A DNA stretch of 64,000 nucleotides, taken from contig DASPFV010000106.1 of NCBI GenBank assembly GCA_035620975.1, forward strand, positions 1 to 64,000, given 5' to 3'. Position numbers and translations under genes: made by a program. The stretch is from DASPFV01 sp035620975 (GTDB taxonomy: Bacteria; Acidobacteriota; Vicinamibacteria; Vicinamibacterales; 2-12-FULL-66-21). Shown piece after piece: positions 25,055 to 33,472 of this stretch (the stretch's first letter is position 1; each line of letters begins with the position of its first letter). The notes under the pieces were generated by a model, which was not told the DNA's origin, made no database searches, and saw only the letters and a program-made list of their open reading frames with translations.

Positions 25055-25297
25055 CTACTCGTCCCGGAACTCGAGTGTGGCCCTGCCCCCCTCCAGCTCC
25101 GCGGCCGCGCCGACCAGGGTCCGCATCGCCGCCGCCGTGCGCCCCTGCCGGCCGATCACCCGTCCCAGATCGCCGGGGGCCATGAACAGCTCCACGAGCG
25201 TCTGGCCCCGGTGGTGCCGCTCGGTCACGCGGACCGCTTCGGGACGATCGGCGAGCGCCCGCGCGATCACCTCGACGACGTCGCGGGCGCGGCTCAC
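25055..25297 (-). CDS. khpA: KH-domain RNA-binding protein KhpA
   Basis: 80 residues from GTG 25297, overlapping rpsP as GTGA. A single KH domain: VVEVIARALADRPEAVRV, then the GDLGRVIGRQGRTAAAMRTLV loop with GxxG-type RNA contact. KhpA is a small RNA chaperone that in other bacteria pairs with KhpB. Conserved place between rpsP and rimM. Confidence 0.93.
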   Translation of the reverse strand: MSRARDVVEVIARALADRPEAVRVTERHHRGQTLVELFMAPGDLGRVIGRQGRTAAAMRTLVGAAAELEGGRATLEFRDE

Positions 25298-25560
25298 GAT
25301 GCGGGCTGTTCGGCGGGCGCCGGGGCCGGCGGCATCCGCGAGACGAGCGTGCGGACCGAATCCGAGGGCTGCGCTCCCAACTTGATCCAGTGTTCCAGCC
25401 GCTCCCGGTTGATGTCGAGCGCCTCGGGCCTGGTGCGGGGGTTATAGTGACCCAGCACCTCCACGAAGCTGCTGTCGCGCGCCGACCGTGACTCTGTGAC
25501 GACCACGCGGTAGAACGACCGCTTCTTGGATCCCATCCGCCGCAGACGAATAGCCAGCAT
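25294..25560 (-). CDS. rpsP: 30S ribosomal protein S16
   Basis: 88 residues from ATG 25560. MLAIRLRRMGSKKRSFYRVVVTESRSARD and VLGHYNPRTRP...INRERLEHWIKLGAQPSDSVRTLV are the full S16 signature. A short Pro/Ala tail follows. Lies 70 bases downstream of ffh. Confidence 0.96.
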   Translation of the reverse strand: MLAIRLRRMGSKKRSFYRVVVTESRSARDSSFVEVLGHYNPRTRPEALDINRERLEHWIKLGAQPSDSVRTLVSRMPPAPAPAEQPAS

Positions 25561-25630
25561 GTATGTCCTCTTCTATCTATTGCTCGCGGGGCCCCACCCC
25601 CGCTCGCGACGCGCCCGGCGGCGCGTACGC

Positions 25631-26986
25631 TCAGCGCATCAGCGACTTCATCATCCCCAGACCGCCGCGTTTCCTGCCGGGTCCGGTCATCCCGCCCAGC
25701 TGCTTGAGCATCTTCTTCATCTGCACGAACTGCTTCAGCAGCCGGTTGACTTCCTCGACCGACGTGCCACTTCCCCGCGCGATGCGCTTCCGCCGGCTCC
25801 CGTTGATGATCGCGTGGTTGCGCCGCTCTTTCGGCGTCATCGAGTTGATGATGGCCTCGACCCGCCCGAGCTGCCGATCGTCGACTGCCTCACGGTTGGC
25901 TGCGAGCTGCTTGAGGTTGCCCATCCCCGGCAGCATACCCAGGATCTGCTCGAGGGGCCCCATCTTCTTGATGGTGCGGAGCTGGTCCCGGAAGTCCTCC
26001 AGCGTGAACTCGTCGAGACGGATCTTGCGTTCGAGCTTCTCGGCATCCTCGGCCGAGACCGCCGCCTCCGCCTTCTCGATCAGCGACAGCACGTCCCCCA
26101 TGCCGAGCACGCGTGAGACCACGCGGTCGGGATGGAACGGCTCGAGATCCTGCAGGCGCTCCCCGCTGCCGACGAACGCGATGGGCACGCCAACCACGCC
26201 GACGACCGAGAGGGCCGCCCCGCCCCTGGCGTCGCCGTCCATCTTGGTGAGCACCACGCCCGTGACGCCCACCCGGCGGTTGAACTCGCCCGCGCTCTTG
26301 ATGGCGTCCTGGCCCGTCATCGCGTCGGCGACGTAGAGCAGATCGACGGGCTGCACGGCCGTCTTGATCGCCTGCAGCTCGTCCATCAGCTCGTCGTCGA
26401 TGTGCAGACGCCCCGCGGTATCGACGATGACGACGTCGAAGCCGCTGTTCTTCGCCTCGGACAGCGCACCGCTGGCCCGGCGGACGGGATCGAGCTCTCC
26501 CGCCGGATCGTGAACCTTGACGCCGGCCTGATTGCCGACCACGGTGAGCTGCTGGATGGCGGCCGGACGTCGGACGTCCGTCGATACCAGCAGGGGATGG
26601 CGTCCCTGGGCGGCGAGCCAGCGACCCAGCTTGGCCGAGGTGGTCGTCTTTCCGGAACCCTGGAGGCCCAACAGGAGAATGACGCGCGGGCGCGTCTGCG
26701 ATGAGGGAAGCCCGCCTGTCGTCTCGCCGAACAGGGCGAGCATCTCGTCGCGCACGATCCGCACGACCTGCTGAGCGGGAGTGAGGCTGCGAAGGACTTC
26801 CTGATCGACAGCGCGGTCGCGAACCCGGTCGATGAAGGCCTTGACGACCTTGAAATTGACGTCGGCTTCGAGCAGCGCCATCCGGATCTCGCGGAGGGCC
26901 GCCTCGACGGTCTGCTCCGTGAGCCTGGCCTCGCCCCGGAGCGAGCGGAAGACGTCCTGAAGTCGTGTGCTGAGCGAGTCGAACAT
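25631..26986 (-). CDS. ffh: Signal recognition particle protein Ffh
   Basis: 451 residues from ATG 26986, typical length. NG GTPase domain with P-loop LLGLQGSGKTTTSAKLG, DVRRPAAIQQL, VIVDTAGRLHIDDELM and TKMDGDARGGAALS; methionine-rich M domain from about 330 (GMLPGMGNLKQL...MKKMLKQLGGMTGPGRKRGGLGMMKSLMR) for signal-sequence and 4.5S RNA binding. The partner receptor ftsY is at 30293 in the next operon. A good promoter lies 77 bases upstream. Confidence 0.96.
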   Translation of the reverse strand: MFDSLSTRLQDVFRSLRGEARLTEQTVEAALREIRMALLEADVNFKVVKAFIDRVRDRAVDQEVLRSLTPAQQVVRIVRDEMLALFGETTGGLPSSQTRPRVILLLGLQGSGKTTTSAKLGRWLAAQGRHPLLVSTDVRRPAAIQQLTVVGNQAGVKVHDPAGELDPVRRASGALSEAKNSGFDVVIVDTAGRLHIDDELMDELQAIKTAVQPVDLLYVADAMTGQDAIKSAGEFNRRVGVTGVVLTKMDGDARGGAALSVVGVVGVPIAFVGSGERLQDLEPFHPDRVVSRVLGMGDVLSLIEKAEAAVSAEDAEKLERKIRLDEFTLEDFRDQLRTIKKMGPLEQILGMLPGMGNLKQLAANREAVDDRQLGRVEAIINSMTPKERRNHAIINGSRRKRIARGSGTSVEEVNRLLKQFVQMKKMLKQLGGMTGPGRKRGGLGMMKSLMR

Positions 26987-27062
26987 GCGTGCAGCCGACA
27001 GGGTGAGCGGGAAGGGCGAGCCGCCTCCACGCGGGCGCTAACCACCTCACGCGCAAACCCTT

Positions 27063-27092
27063 ATCCTACCAGAGCTTCACGCGTGTTGACAA
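27063..27092 (-). promoter_or_regulatory. Promoter of the ffh-rpsP-trmD operon
   Basis: Minus strand: -35 TTGTCA (27092-27087), 18-base spacer, -10 TAGGAT (27068-27063). Transcription would start near 27056, about 70 bases before the ffh ATG. Confidence 0.6.
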
Positions 27093-27309
27093 GGCGGGAG
27101 TCGACCGCGGGATGGCCCGCGCGCCCCGGTCTGGCAAGGACGCGGTCCTTTCGGCGACGAGCAGCGCCCTCGGCCACCGGTGTCAGAGACGGCCTGCCGA
27201 ACCCGCCGGGCCGGCGATCGGCACCCGGACGACTGAACCGCCTCCAGCCAGGAGACAGAACGGCCGCCCTGCGGCAAGGCGCAGCCGCCCGGCGTGTCTC
27301 CCGGCCGCC

Positions 27310-28548
27310 TCAGACCGACTCCAGCTTGTGGCCCAGCTTCTCTTTCTTCGTCTGCAGATAACGGCGCGTGAACTCCGATGCCGGGATCTCGAGCGGCAGC
27401 CACTCTTCGACCGAGAGCTGGTAGCCCTCGATGCCAACCAGCTTCCGGGGGTTGTTCGAGAGCAGCCGCATGGAGCGTACGCCCAGATCCTTCAGAATCT
27501 GCACCCCGATGCCGTAGTCGCGCTGATCAGCCTTGAACCCGAGCCGCTCGTTGGCCTCGACCGTGTCGAAGCCCTGGTCCTGCAGCTCGTAGGCGCGGAT
27601 CTTGTTCGAGAGCCCGATGCCACGGCCTTCCTGGTTCAGATAGAGCAGCACGCCACGCCCCTCTGCCGCAATGCGCCCGAGGGCGGCTTCGAGTTGGGGC
27701 CCGCAGTCGCACCGCGCGGAATGGAAGACGTCGCCCGTCAGACACCGGGAGTGGACACGGACGAGCACCTGCCCGCCGTCGCCAATCTCGCCCCTGACGA
27801 GCGCGACGTGCGTCTCCCGGTCGAGCACGCTCTCGTAGGCGATCACGCGGAAGTCGCCGTGGTCCGTCGGGAGGGACGCGGCCGCGACGCGCCGCACGAG
27901 CGCTTCGGTCCGCATCCGGTACTGGATCAGATCCGCGACCGTGATCATCAGCAGCCTGTGGCGCTTCGCGAAGCGCGTGAGCTCGGGGACGCGCGCCATC
28001 GTGCCGTCTTCGTTCATGATCTCGCAGATGACGCCCGCCGGGTAGAGACCGGCGATGCGCGCGAGATCGACGGCGGCCTCTGTCTGACCGGCGCGGACGA
28101 GCACGCCGCCGTTCCTCGCCTTCAGCGGGAACATGTGGCCGGGCCTCGCCAGGTCGGAGGGCCGCGTGCCGGGATCAATCGCCGCCAGCACCGTGGCCGC
28201 GCGGTCGGCAGCCGAGATTCCCGTGCTCGTCACGCCGACGGCTTCGATCGAGACCGTGAATGCCGTATCGAAGCGAGCGGTGTTCGTCGAGACCATCATC
28301 GGCAGGTCCAGCTCGGCGATCCGCTCCTCGGTCATCGGCATGCAGATCAGTCCGCGGCCGTGCCGGGCCATGAAGTTGACGGCCGCCGGCGTGATCTTCT
28401 CGGCCGCGATCGTGAGGTCTCCCTCGTTCTCGCGATCCTCGTCGTCTACGACGATGATCATCTGCCCCGCGCGAATCGCTTCGATCGCGCGCTCGATCGG
28501 CGCGAACGGCGAGCGGCCGGACCTGCGGCGACCGCCAGACGTGCTCAT
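27310..28548 (-). CDS. ribBA: Bifunctional 3,4-DHBP synthase / GTP cyclohydrolase II
   Basis: 412 residues from ATG 28548 (MSTSGGRRRSGRSPF); an upstream frame of 20 residues is unlikely. The N-terminal RibB domain has VVDDEDRENEGDLTIAAE, the acidic metal site, and GHMFPLKARNGGVLVRAGQTEAAVDL. The C-terminal RibA domain has the zinc ligands in SRCLTGDVFHSARCDCG and LNQEGRGIGLSNKIRAYELQDQG. It supplies both precursors of riboflavin. Last gene of the long operon, after ribD and ribE; ribH is not in the window. Confidence 0.94.
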   Translation of the reverse strand: MSTSGGRRRSGRSPFAPIERAIEAIRAGQMIIVVDDEDRENEGDLTIAAEKITPAAVNFMARHGRGLICMPMTEERIAELDLPMMVSTNTARFDTAFTVSIEAVGVTSTGISAADRAATVLAAIDPGTRPSDLARPGHMFPLKARNGGVLVRAGQTEAAVDLARIAGLYPAGVICEIMNEDGTMARVPELTRFAKRHRLLMITVADLIQYRMRTEALVRRVAAASLPTDHGDFRVIAYESVLDRETHVALVRGEIGDGGQVLVRVHSRCLTGDVFHSARCDCGPQLEAALGRIAAEGRGVLLYLNQEGRGIGLSNKIRAYELQDQGFDTVEANERLGFKADQRDYGIGVQILKDLGVRSMRLLSNNPRKLVGIEGYQLSVEEWLPLEIPASEFTRRYLQTKKEKLGHKLESV

Positions 28549-28579
28549 GGCATGAATCCCCTGTCTTTCAACCTGCGCC

Positions 28580-29185
28580 TCACTGGCCCGGCCGGACCTG
28601 ACCCACATTCATCAGCCGGGCGACGTATTTCCCGAGGATGTCGCACTCGAGGTTCACGGCGCGGCCGACCCGCGCGCAGCGGAGATTCGTATGCGCCCAG
28701 GTGTACGGGATGATCTGCACGGTGAACCGATCGTCTTCTACGCTCGCCAGCGTGAGACTGATGCCGTCGACTGCAATAGAGCCCCTGGAGACGAGGTTCG
28801 CGGCGAGCGCCCGCGGGTAGGTCACCGCCACGCGGTGGGAGTCCCCCTCGGGTTCGATAGCCGCGATCGTGCCAGTCGCGTCGACGTGTCCCTGGACGAA
28901 ATGCCCTCCGAGCCGCGCGTCCGCCCGCAGCGGGCGCTCCAGGTTCACGAGCGAACCGGGCTGCAGGGTGCCGAGCGACGTGACGCGCGCCGTCTCGGGC
29001 GACACGTCGGCGGCCACCGTCCCGTCCGAGATCGCGACCGCAGTGAGGCACACGCCGTTCACGGCGAGGCTGTCGCCGGGGCGAAGATCGGGAGCGAGGC
29101 CGGTGCGAACCTCGAGACGGAATCCGCCTGGCACCGGGGCCATCGACGCGATCTCGCCGACCGACTCAATCAGCCCGGTGAACAT
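28580..29185 (-). CDS. ribE: Riboflavin synthase alpha chain
   Basis: 201 residues from ATG 29185 (MFTGLIESVGEI), the standard start. Two homologous beta-barrel halves, each with an MFTGLIE/GHVDATG and SLAVNGVCLT/SIAVDGISLT signature. It converts two lumazines into riboflavin. Its first 20 bases overlap the end of ribD. Confidence 0.95.
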   Translation of the reverse strand: MFTGLIESVGEIASMAPVPGGFRLEVRTGLAPDLRPGDSLAVNGVCLTAVAISDGTVAADVSPETARVTSLGTLQPGSLVNLERPLRADARLGGHFVQGHVDATGTIAAIEPEGDSHRVAVTYPRALAANLVSRGSIAVDGISLTLASVEDDRFTVQIIPYTWAHTNLRCARVGRAVNLECDILGKYVARLMNVGQVRPGQ

Positions 29186-30296
29186 CGCCCTCGATCCAGA
29201 CGTCCTCGCCCACGAAGCACACCGCCGTGCCGACCAGGCTCGCAACCGTACCTATCCCGGTCGCGTCCCATGGCACGCCGGTCGGTCGCAGGAACTGAGG
29301 GGTGAGGACAAGCTCGAGCCGATCCACCAGCCCGGCACGCCAGAACGCTGCATGCAGCATCGGCCCGCCTTCGACGACCAGCGTGGTCGTGCCCGCATCG
29401 GCGAGACGCCGCAAGGCGGCCCCGAGGAACTCCGTCGAGCCTGGCCCCGCCTCGACGCCGACGATCGTGGCCCCCGCCTGCGCCAGCGCCTCGGCCCGGT
29501 CCCGCGATTGGCCGGCTGTCGGGCCCGTGACTATTATGACCGGCCCGGCGGCAAGCGTCGAGAACAGCCGCGCCGCCGGCGTCGTCCGAAGCCGCCGGTC
29601 GAACACGACCCGGGTCAGCGGCCGATAACGGTAGGCGCCTCGCGCCGTCAGCACGGGATCGTCGACCAGCACGGTTCCGGACCCCACGGCGATGGCGTCC
29701 ACCTCCGCACGCTCACGTTGCAGGAGCCGGTTCGACTCGGCCCCGGTGAGGGCCGTTCGCACGCCCGGCTCCGCCGCCACGCAGCCGTCGAGGCTCACGG
29801 CGGCCTTCATGGTGACGAAGGGACGACCCAGCGTCACGCGTGTGAAGAACGCGCGGTTCAGCCGCGTCGCCTCGTCGCGGCCGATCCCGACCTCGACTTC
29901 GATGCCATGGTCCCGCAGGTGCGCGATCCCTCGCCCGGCGACCACCGGATTCGGATCCTCGACGGCGATCACGGCGCGCCTGATCCCCGCCTCGACGATC
30001 CGCGGGGCGCACGGCCCGGTCCGCCCTGTATGACAGCAGGGCTCGAGCGTGCAGTAGAGCGTCGCACCCTGAGCGCGCTCGCCTGCGTCGGCGAGGGCGT
30101 GGATCTCGGCGTGAGGCCCGCCGGCGTATTCGTGCGCGCCGCGCCCGACGATGACGCCCTCCTCGTCGACGACGAGCGCGCCCACCATGGGGTTCGGGCT
30201 GGTGCGGCCCCTGCCGCGCTCGGCGAGAGCCAGCGCGCGCTGCATGAACGCAATTCTGCGATCCGTCGGGGCCGCGGCGCGGTCACCGGGCGTCAC
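29166..30296 (-). CDS. ribD: Bifunctional riboflavin deaminase-reductase RibD
   Basis: 376 residues from GTG 30296 (GTGA overlap with ftsY; another GTG lies three bases upstream). The deaminase domain has the zinc motif GGPHAEIHAL and LYCTLEPCCHTGRTGPCAPRI. The reductase domain begins near 150 (RPFVTMKAAVSLDGCVA) and contains VLVDDPVLTARG and VVEGGPMLHAAFWRAGLVDRLEL. Performs steps two and three of riboflavin synthesis. Confidence 0.95.
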   Translation of the reverse strand: MTPGDRAAAPTDRRIAFMQRALALAERGRGRTSPNPMVGALVVDEEGVIVGRGAHEYAGGPHAEIHALADAGERAQGATLYCTLEPCCHTGRTGPCAPRIVEAGIRRAVIAVEDPNPVVAGRGIAHLRDHGIEVEVGIGRDEATRLNRAFFTRVTLGRPFVTMKAAVSLDGCVAAEPGVRTALTGAESNRLLQRERAEVDAIAVGSGTVLVDDPVLTARGAYRYRPLTRVVFDRRLRTTPAARLFSTLAAGPVIIVTGPTAGQSRDRAEALAQAGATIVGVEAGPGSTEFLGAALRRLADAGTTTLVVEGGPMLHAAFWRAGLVDRLELVLTPQFLRPTGVPWDATGIGTVASLVGTAVCFVGEDVWIEGDVHRAD

Positions 30297-31216
30297 CACT
30301 TCTCCTGGAAGAGCGCCTCCACGTAGTCCTCCGGAGAAAACGGCACCAGATCCTCGATGCCTTCTCCCACGCCGACGTACCGGATCGGCAGCTTCAGATC
30401 GTGAGCGATCGCGACCGCGACGCCACCCTTGGCCGTGCCGTCCAGCTTGGTCAGGACGATGCCGTTGACCCCGGCGACCGTGGTGAACTCGCGCGCCTGC
30501 ACGACGCCGTTCTGCCCGACTGTCGCATCGAGGACGAGCAGCACTTCGTGCGGGGCGCCCTCCACCTCACGCGCGGCGACGCGACGGATCTTCTCCAGCT
30601 CGCTCATGAGGTTGACGCGCGTGTGGAGCCGGCCCGCCGTGTCCACCAGTACGACGTCGCGGCCGCGTGCACGACCAGCCGCGATGGCATCGAAGACGAC
30701 CGCGGCCGGATCGGCCCCCGCTCTGGCCCGGATGAAATCCACCTCCGCTCTCTTCGCCCATACTTCGAGCTGCTCGACCGCGGCCGCCCGGAACGTGTCG
30801 GCCGCGCAGATGAGCGGCGTGCCCCCGGACTCCTTGATGAAACGCGCCAGCTTGCCGATCGTCGTCGTTTTGCCCGTGCCGTTGACGCCCACGATCATCA
30901 CGACGCGGGGCTTGCGGCCGTCGGCAGCCGGGATGTCGGCCGCGTGGAGGATCGACAGGACTTCCGCCTTGACGAGCTCGCGGAGCGACGCGCCGCGGTT
31001 CCGGCGCTCCCTGACCGCGCCGATGATCCGCTCGGTGGCCGGCAGACCGACGTCGGCGGAGATGAGCACCTCTTCCAGCGCGTCGAGCGTGTCGACGTCC
31101 AGTGCGCGGCTCCGGGCTTCGGGCGCATCCGCGCGCCGGACCACCTCGTCGAAACGATCGACGAACTGCTGCGTCGTCTTGCTCAGCGACGTCCTGATTC
31201 GTTCGAGGAACCCCAT
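30293..31216 (-). CDS. ftsY: Signal recognition particle receptor FtsY
   Basis: 307 residues from ATG 31216, the short form without an acidic A domain. NG domain: P-loop MIVGVNGTGKTTTIGKLA, ADTFRAAAVEQL, VLVDTAGRLHTRVNLM, TKLDGTAKGGVA and GVGEGIEDLVPFSPEDYVEALF. It docks SRP-ribosome complexes at the membrane together with Ffh at 25631. Overlaps ribD by GTGA. Confidence 0.95.
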   Translation of the reverse strand: MGFLERIRTSLSKTTQQFVDRFDEVVRRADAPEARSRALDVDTLDALEEVLISADVGLPATERIIGAVRERRNRGASLRELVKAEVLSILHAADIPAADGRKPRVVMIVGVNGTGKTTTIGKLARFIKESGGTPLICAADTFRAAAVEQLEVWAKRAEVDFIRARAGADPAAVVFDAIAAGRARGRDVVLVDTAGRLHTRVNLMSELEKIRRVAAREVEGAPHEVLLVLDATVGQNGVVQAREFTTVAGVNGIVLTKLDGTAKGGVAVAIAHDLKLPIRYVGVGEGIEDLVPFSPEDYVEALFQEKW

Positions 31217-31228
31217 CGGTCGTGTCGT

Positions 31229-32266
31229 TCACCCCCTGACGCCAGCCTGCCCCTGATCCGACTCGGGGCGCTGGCGCCTGCCCATGAGCGCTTCGACGCC
31301 TGCCAGCGGCGAACAGCGGCCTTCGAGAACCGCCGCCATCTGCGCGGCGATGGGCAGCTCGAGACCGTGCCGTTCGCCGAGCGCCAGCGCGGCCCCGGTC
31401 GTTCTGACGCCCTCGGCCACCATCCGCATCTCTCCGAGAATCTCCTCCAGCGCTCGGCCACGCCCGAGCTCGAGACCCACATGCCGGTTGCGGCTCAGGT
31501 CGCCGGTCGATGTGAGCACGAGGTCGCCGAGGCCGCTGAGGCCGGCCAGCGTCTCGCGACGTCCGCCCTCGGCGAACGCGAGCCGGGAGATCTCCGCCAG
31601 ACCCCGCGTGATGAGCGCCGCCATCGAGTTGTGGCCCAGCCCCAGCCCGTCGACCACGCCAGCCGCGATGGCAATGACGTTCTTCATCGCCCCGCCAATC
31701 TCCACCCCCGGCACGTCGTCGCTCGCGTAGAGCCGGAAGGCCGAGCCGCGGAAACGATCCTGGACCAGGCCCACGGCCTCCGGCACCCGCGAGGCGGCGA
31801 CGACGACAGTCGGCAGACCCCGGGCGACCTCGGCCGCGAAGCTCGGACCCGACAGCACGACGACCGGGCGCGCGCCGGACGTCTCTTCTTCGATGACCTC
31901 TGACATCCGGCGCAGCGTCCCGGTTTCGAGTCCCTTGCTCGCACTGACGACGACAGCGTTCCCGGGCAGGACGGCCGACGCCTTGCGGGCCACGGCGCGC
32001 AGCCCGTGCGAGGGGACGGCGAACACGACGATGCTCGAGGAGTCCATTGCCTCAGCGAGGTCCGTAACCGGAAGCACCCCATCGGGCAGGCAGGTACCCG
32101 GTAGATAACGGGGGTTGGCGCGGCGCGCCTGCATCTCGTGCGCGAGGTCGGCATCCCTGGCCCACAGCCGCACCCGGTGACCGGCGCGCGCCAGGTGTAT
32201 AGAGAGCGCCGTGCCCCAGCTGCCGGCCCCCAGAATGGCTATCGTCTCGGCGCTCTGGAGGATCAT
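31229..32266 (-). CDS. gpsA: NAD(P)-dependent glycerol-3-phosphate dehydrogenase
   Basis: 345 residues from ATG 32266, overlapping plsY as ATGA. Rossmann fold with AILGAGSWGTALSIHLA at the N-terminus, LSGPSFAAEVARGLPT, the catalytic Lys in GGAMKNVIAIAAGVVDGLGLG and GLGDLVLTSTGDLSRNRHVG. Produces sn-glycerol-3-phosphate, the substrate of PlsY encoded directly upstream. Confidence 0.95.
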   Translation of the reverse strand: MILQSAETIAILGAGSWGTALSIHLARAGHRVRLWARDADLAHEMQARRANPRYLPGTCLPDGVLPVTDLAEAMDSSSIVVFAVPSHGLRAVARKASAVLPGNAVVVSASKGLETGTLRRMSEVIEEETSGARPVVVLSGPSFAAEVARGLPTVVVAASRVPEAVGLVQDRFRGSAFRLYASDDVPGVEIGGAMKNVIAIAAGVVDGLGLGHNSMAALITRGLAEISRLAFAEGGRRETLAGLSGLGDLVLTSTGDLSRNRHVGLELGRGRALEEILGEMRMVAEGVRTTGAALALGERHGLELPIAAQMAAVLEGRCSPLAGVEALMGRRQRPESDQGQAGVRG

Positions 32267-32841
32267 ACGGGCCGGACCCGCTCACGGAAGCGGCGCTCCG
32301 TGCCAGCCTGCAGGCGGCGCAGGTTCGCTCTGTGGCGGAACAGGATCAGGGCGGCGGCCACCCATGCAGCTCCCACAACCGCGCCAGGGGCACCGGTCAG
32401 CCAGGCGGTCGGGGGCAGGACCACGCTGGCGGCCACCGATCCCAGCGAGATGTAGCGCGTCGCCCAGACGGTGATGACGAACAGCGCGGCAGCAAGCGCC
32501 GTGGCAACGGGCGTCAGGACGGCGAACACGCCCGCGGCGACGGCCACACCCTTTCCGCCGTGGAACCGCAGCCAGATGGGATACACGTGGCCCACGACCG
32601 CGGCGGTGCCGGCCAGCGCGGCCCCGCCGGTGGTCGACTGTGCGAGCACGACCGCCGCCACGCCCTTGCCCACGTCGAGTGCCATCACCGCCAGGGCACG
32701 GCCCAGCCCCGTCGTCCGCAGCACGTTCGCTGCGCCGACGTTTCCACTGCCCTGCAGGCGGACGTCGATGCCGGCACGGCGCGCGAGCAGGTACGCGAAT
32801 GGAACGGAGCCGGCCAGGTAGCCGAGCAGGACTGCGAGCAT
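32263..32841 (-). CDS. plsY: Acyl-phosphate:glycerol-3-phosphate acyltransferase PlsY
   Basis: 192 residues from ATG 32841, sharing one base with the thpR stop (TGATG). Multispan inner-membrane protein with the PlsY motifs GYLAGSVPFAYLLARRAGIDVRLQGSGNVGAANVLRT, FHGGKGVA and the C-terminal HRANLRRLQAGTE. First acylation step of phospholipid synthesis. Pairing with gpsA joins substrate supply and use. Confidence 0.95.
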   Translation of the reverse strand: MLAVLLGYLAGSVPFAYLLARRAGIDVRLQGSGNVGAANVLRTTGLGRALAVMALDVGKGVAAVVLAQSTTGGAALAGTAAVVGHVYPIWLRFHGGKGVAVAAGVFAVLTPVATALAAALFVITVWATRYISLGSVAASVVLPPTAWLTGAPGAVVGAAWVAAALILFRHRANLRRLQAGTERRFRERVRPV

Positions 32842-33419
32842 CACCTCATCAAGGGTACATCGAACAGCGGTTCGTACCGCGAACCGGCGGGCGACAGGTG
32901 GCTCTGGAAGAGGGTGACGCGCTCGATGCGCGCGGACGCGCGCGCTGCGCTGGCCTCTTCCAGACAGCGTCGGGCGGCCGGCACCTCGGATCGCCGGGAC
33001 TCCTTCACGCGGGCCAGCGTCACGTGGGCCGCGTACGGCCGTCGCTCGGCTTCGTATCCGAGTGGCGCCAGGCGACCCCGGAGCTCCGCGTGCAGCGCCG
33101 CGAGCGCCGTCGACCCCTCGTCGACTCCCATCCAGATGACCCGCGGCGGGCCGGACACTGGAAACGCGCCGACGCGACCGAGATCCAGCTGAAAGGCCGC
33201 TGTATGCCAGGGGTGCCGAAGCGCGTCTTCCAGCGCAGAGAACTGCTCCTCGTTCACCTGACCGATGAACCAGATCGTCACGTGGAGGTTTTCGGGATCG
33301 ACCCACCGCAGCCGGAGCCGCGGTGCGCGTCGGCGAAGCCGCCGCTCGAGCGTCGCTGCGGCTTCCGCAGCCGCCCGCCGGACCGCATCCGGCAGCTCCA
33401 CCCCAACGAAGACGCGCAT
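32841..33419 (-). CDS. thpR: RNA 2',3'-cyclic phosphodiesterase ThpR
   Basis: 192 residues from ATG 33419 (MRVFVGVELPDA), matching the family start. Two 2H motifs: HVTIWFIGQV (about 60) and HVTLARVKES (about 145). A TTG at 33476 would overlap the cinA stop as TTGA and add 19 residues; given how common such overlaps are here that start cannot be excluded. The 2H family hydrolyses cyclic phosphates of RNA ends. Confidence 0.88.
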   Translation of the reverse strand: MRVFVGVELPDAVRRAAAEAAATLERRLRRRAPRLRLRWVDPENLHVTIWFIGQVNEEQFSALEDALRHPWHTAAFQLDLGRVGAFPVSGPPRVIWMGVDEGSTALAALHAELRGRLAPLGYEAERRPYAAHVTLARVKESRRSEVPAARRCLEEASAARASARIERVTLFQSHLSPAGSRYEPLFDVPLMR

Positions 33420-33472
33420 GCGAGAGCTCGCAGGTTTCAGGCCTCGGGCGGCGGGACTCGGGCGGCGACTGC

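Noticed and set aside
27086..27091. TTGACA on the plus strand as a promoter
   Set aside because: No -10 box 16-19 bases downstream and no plus-strand gene follows; the overlapping minus-strand promoter fits ffh.
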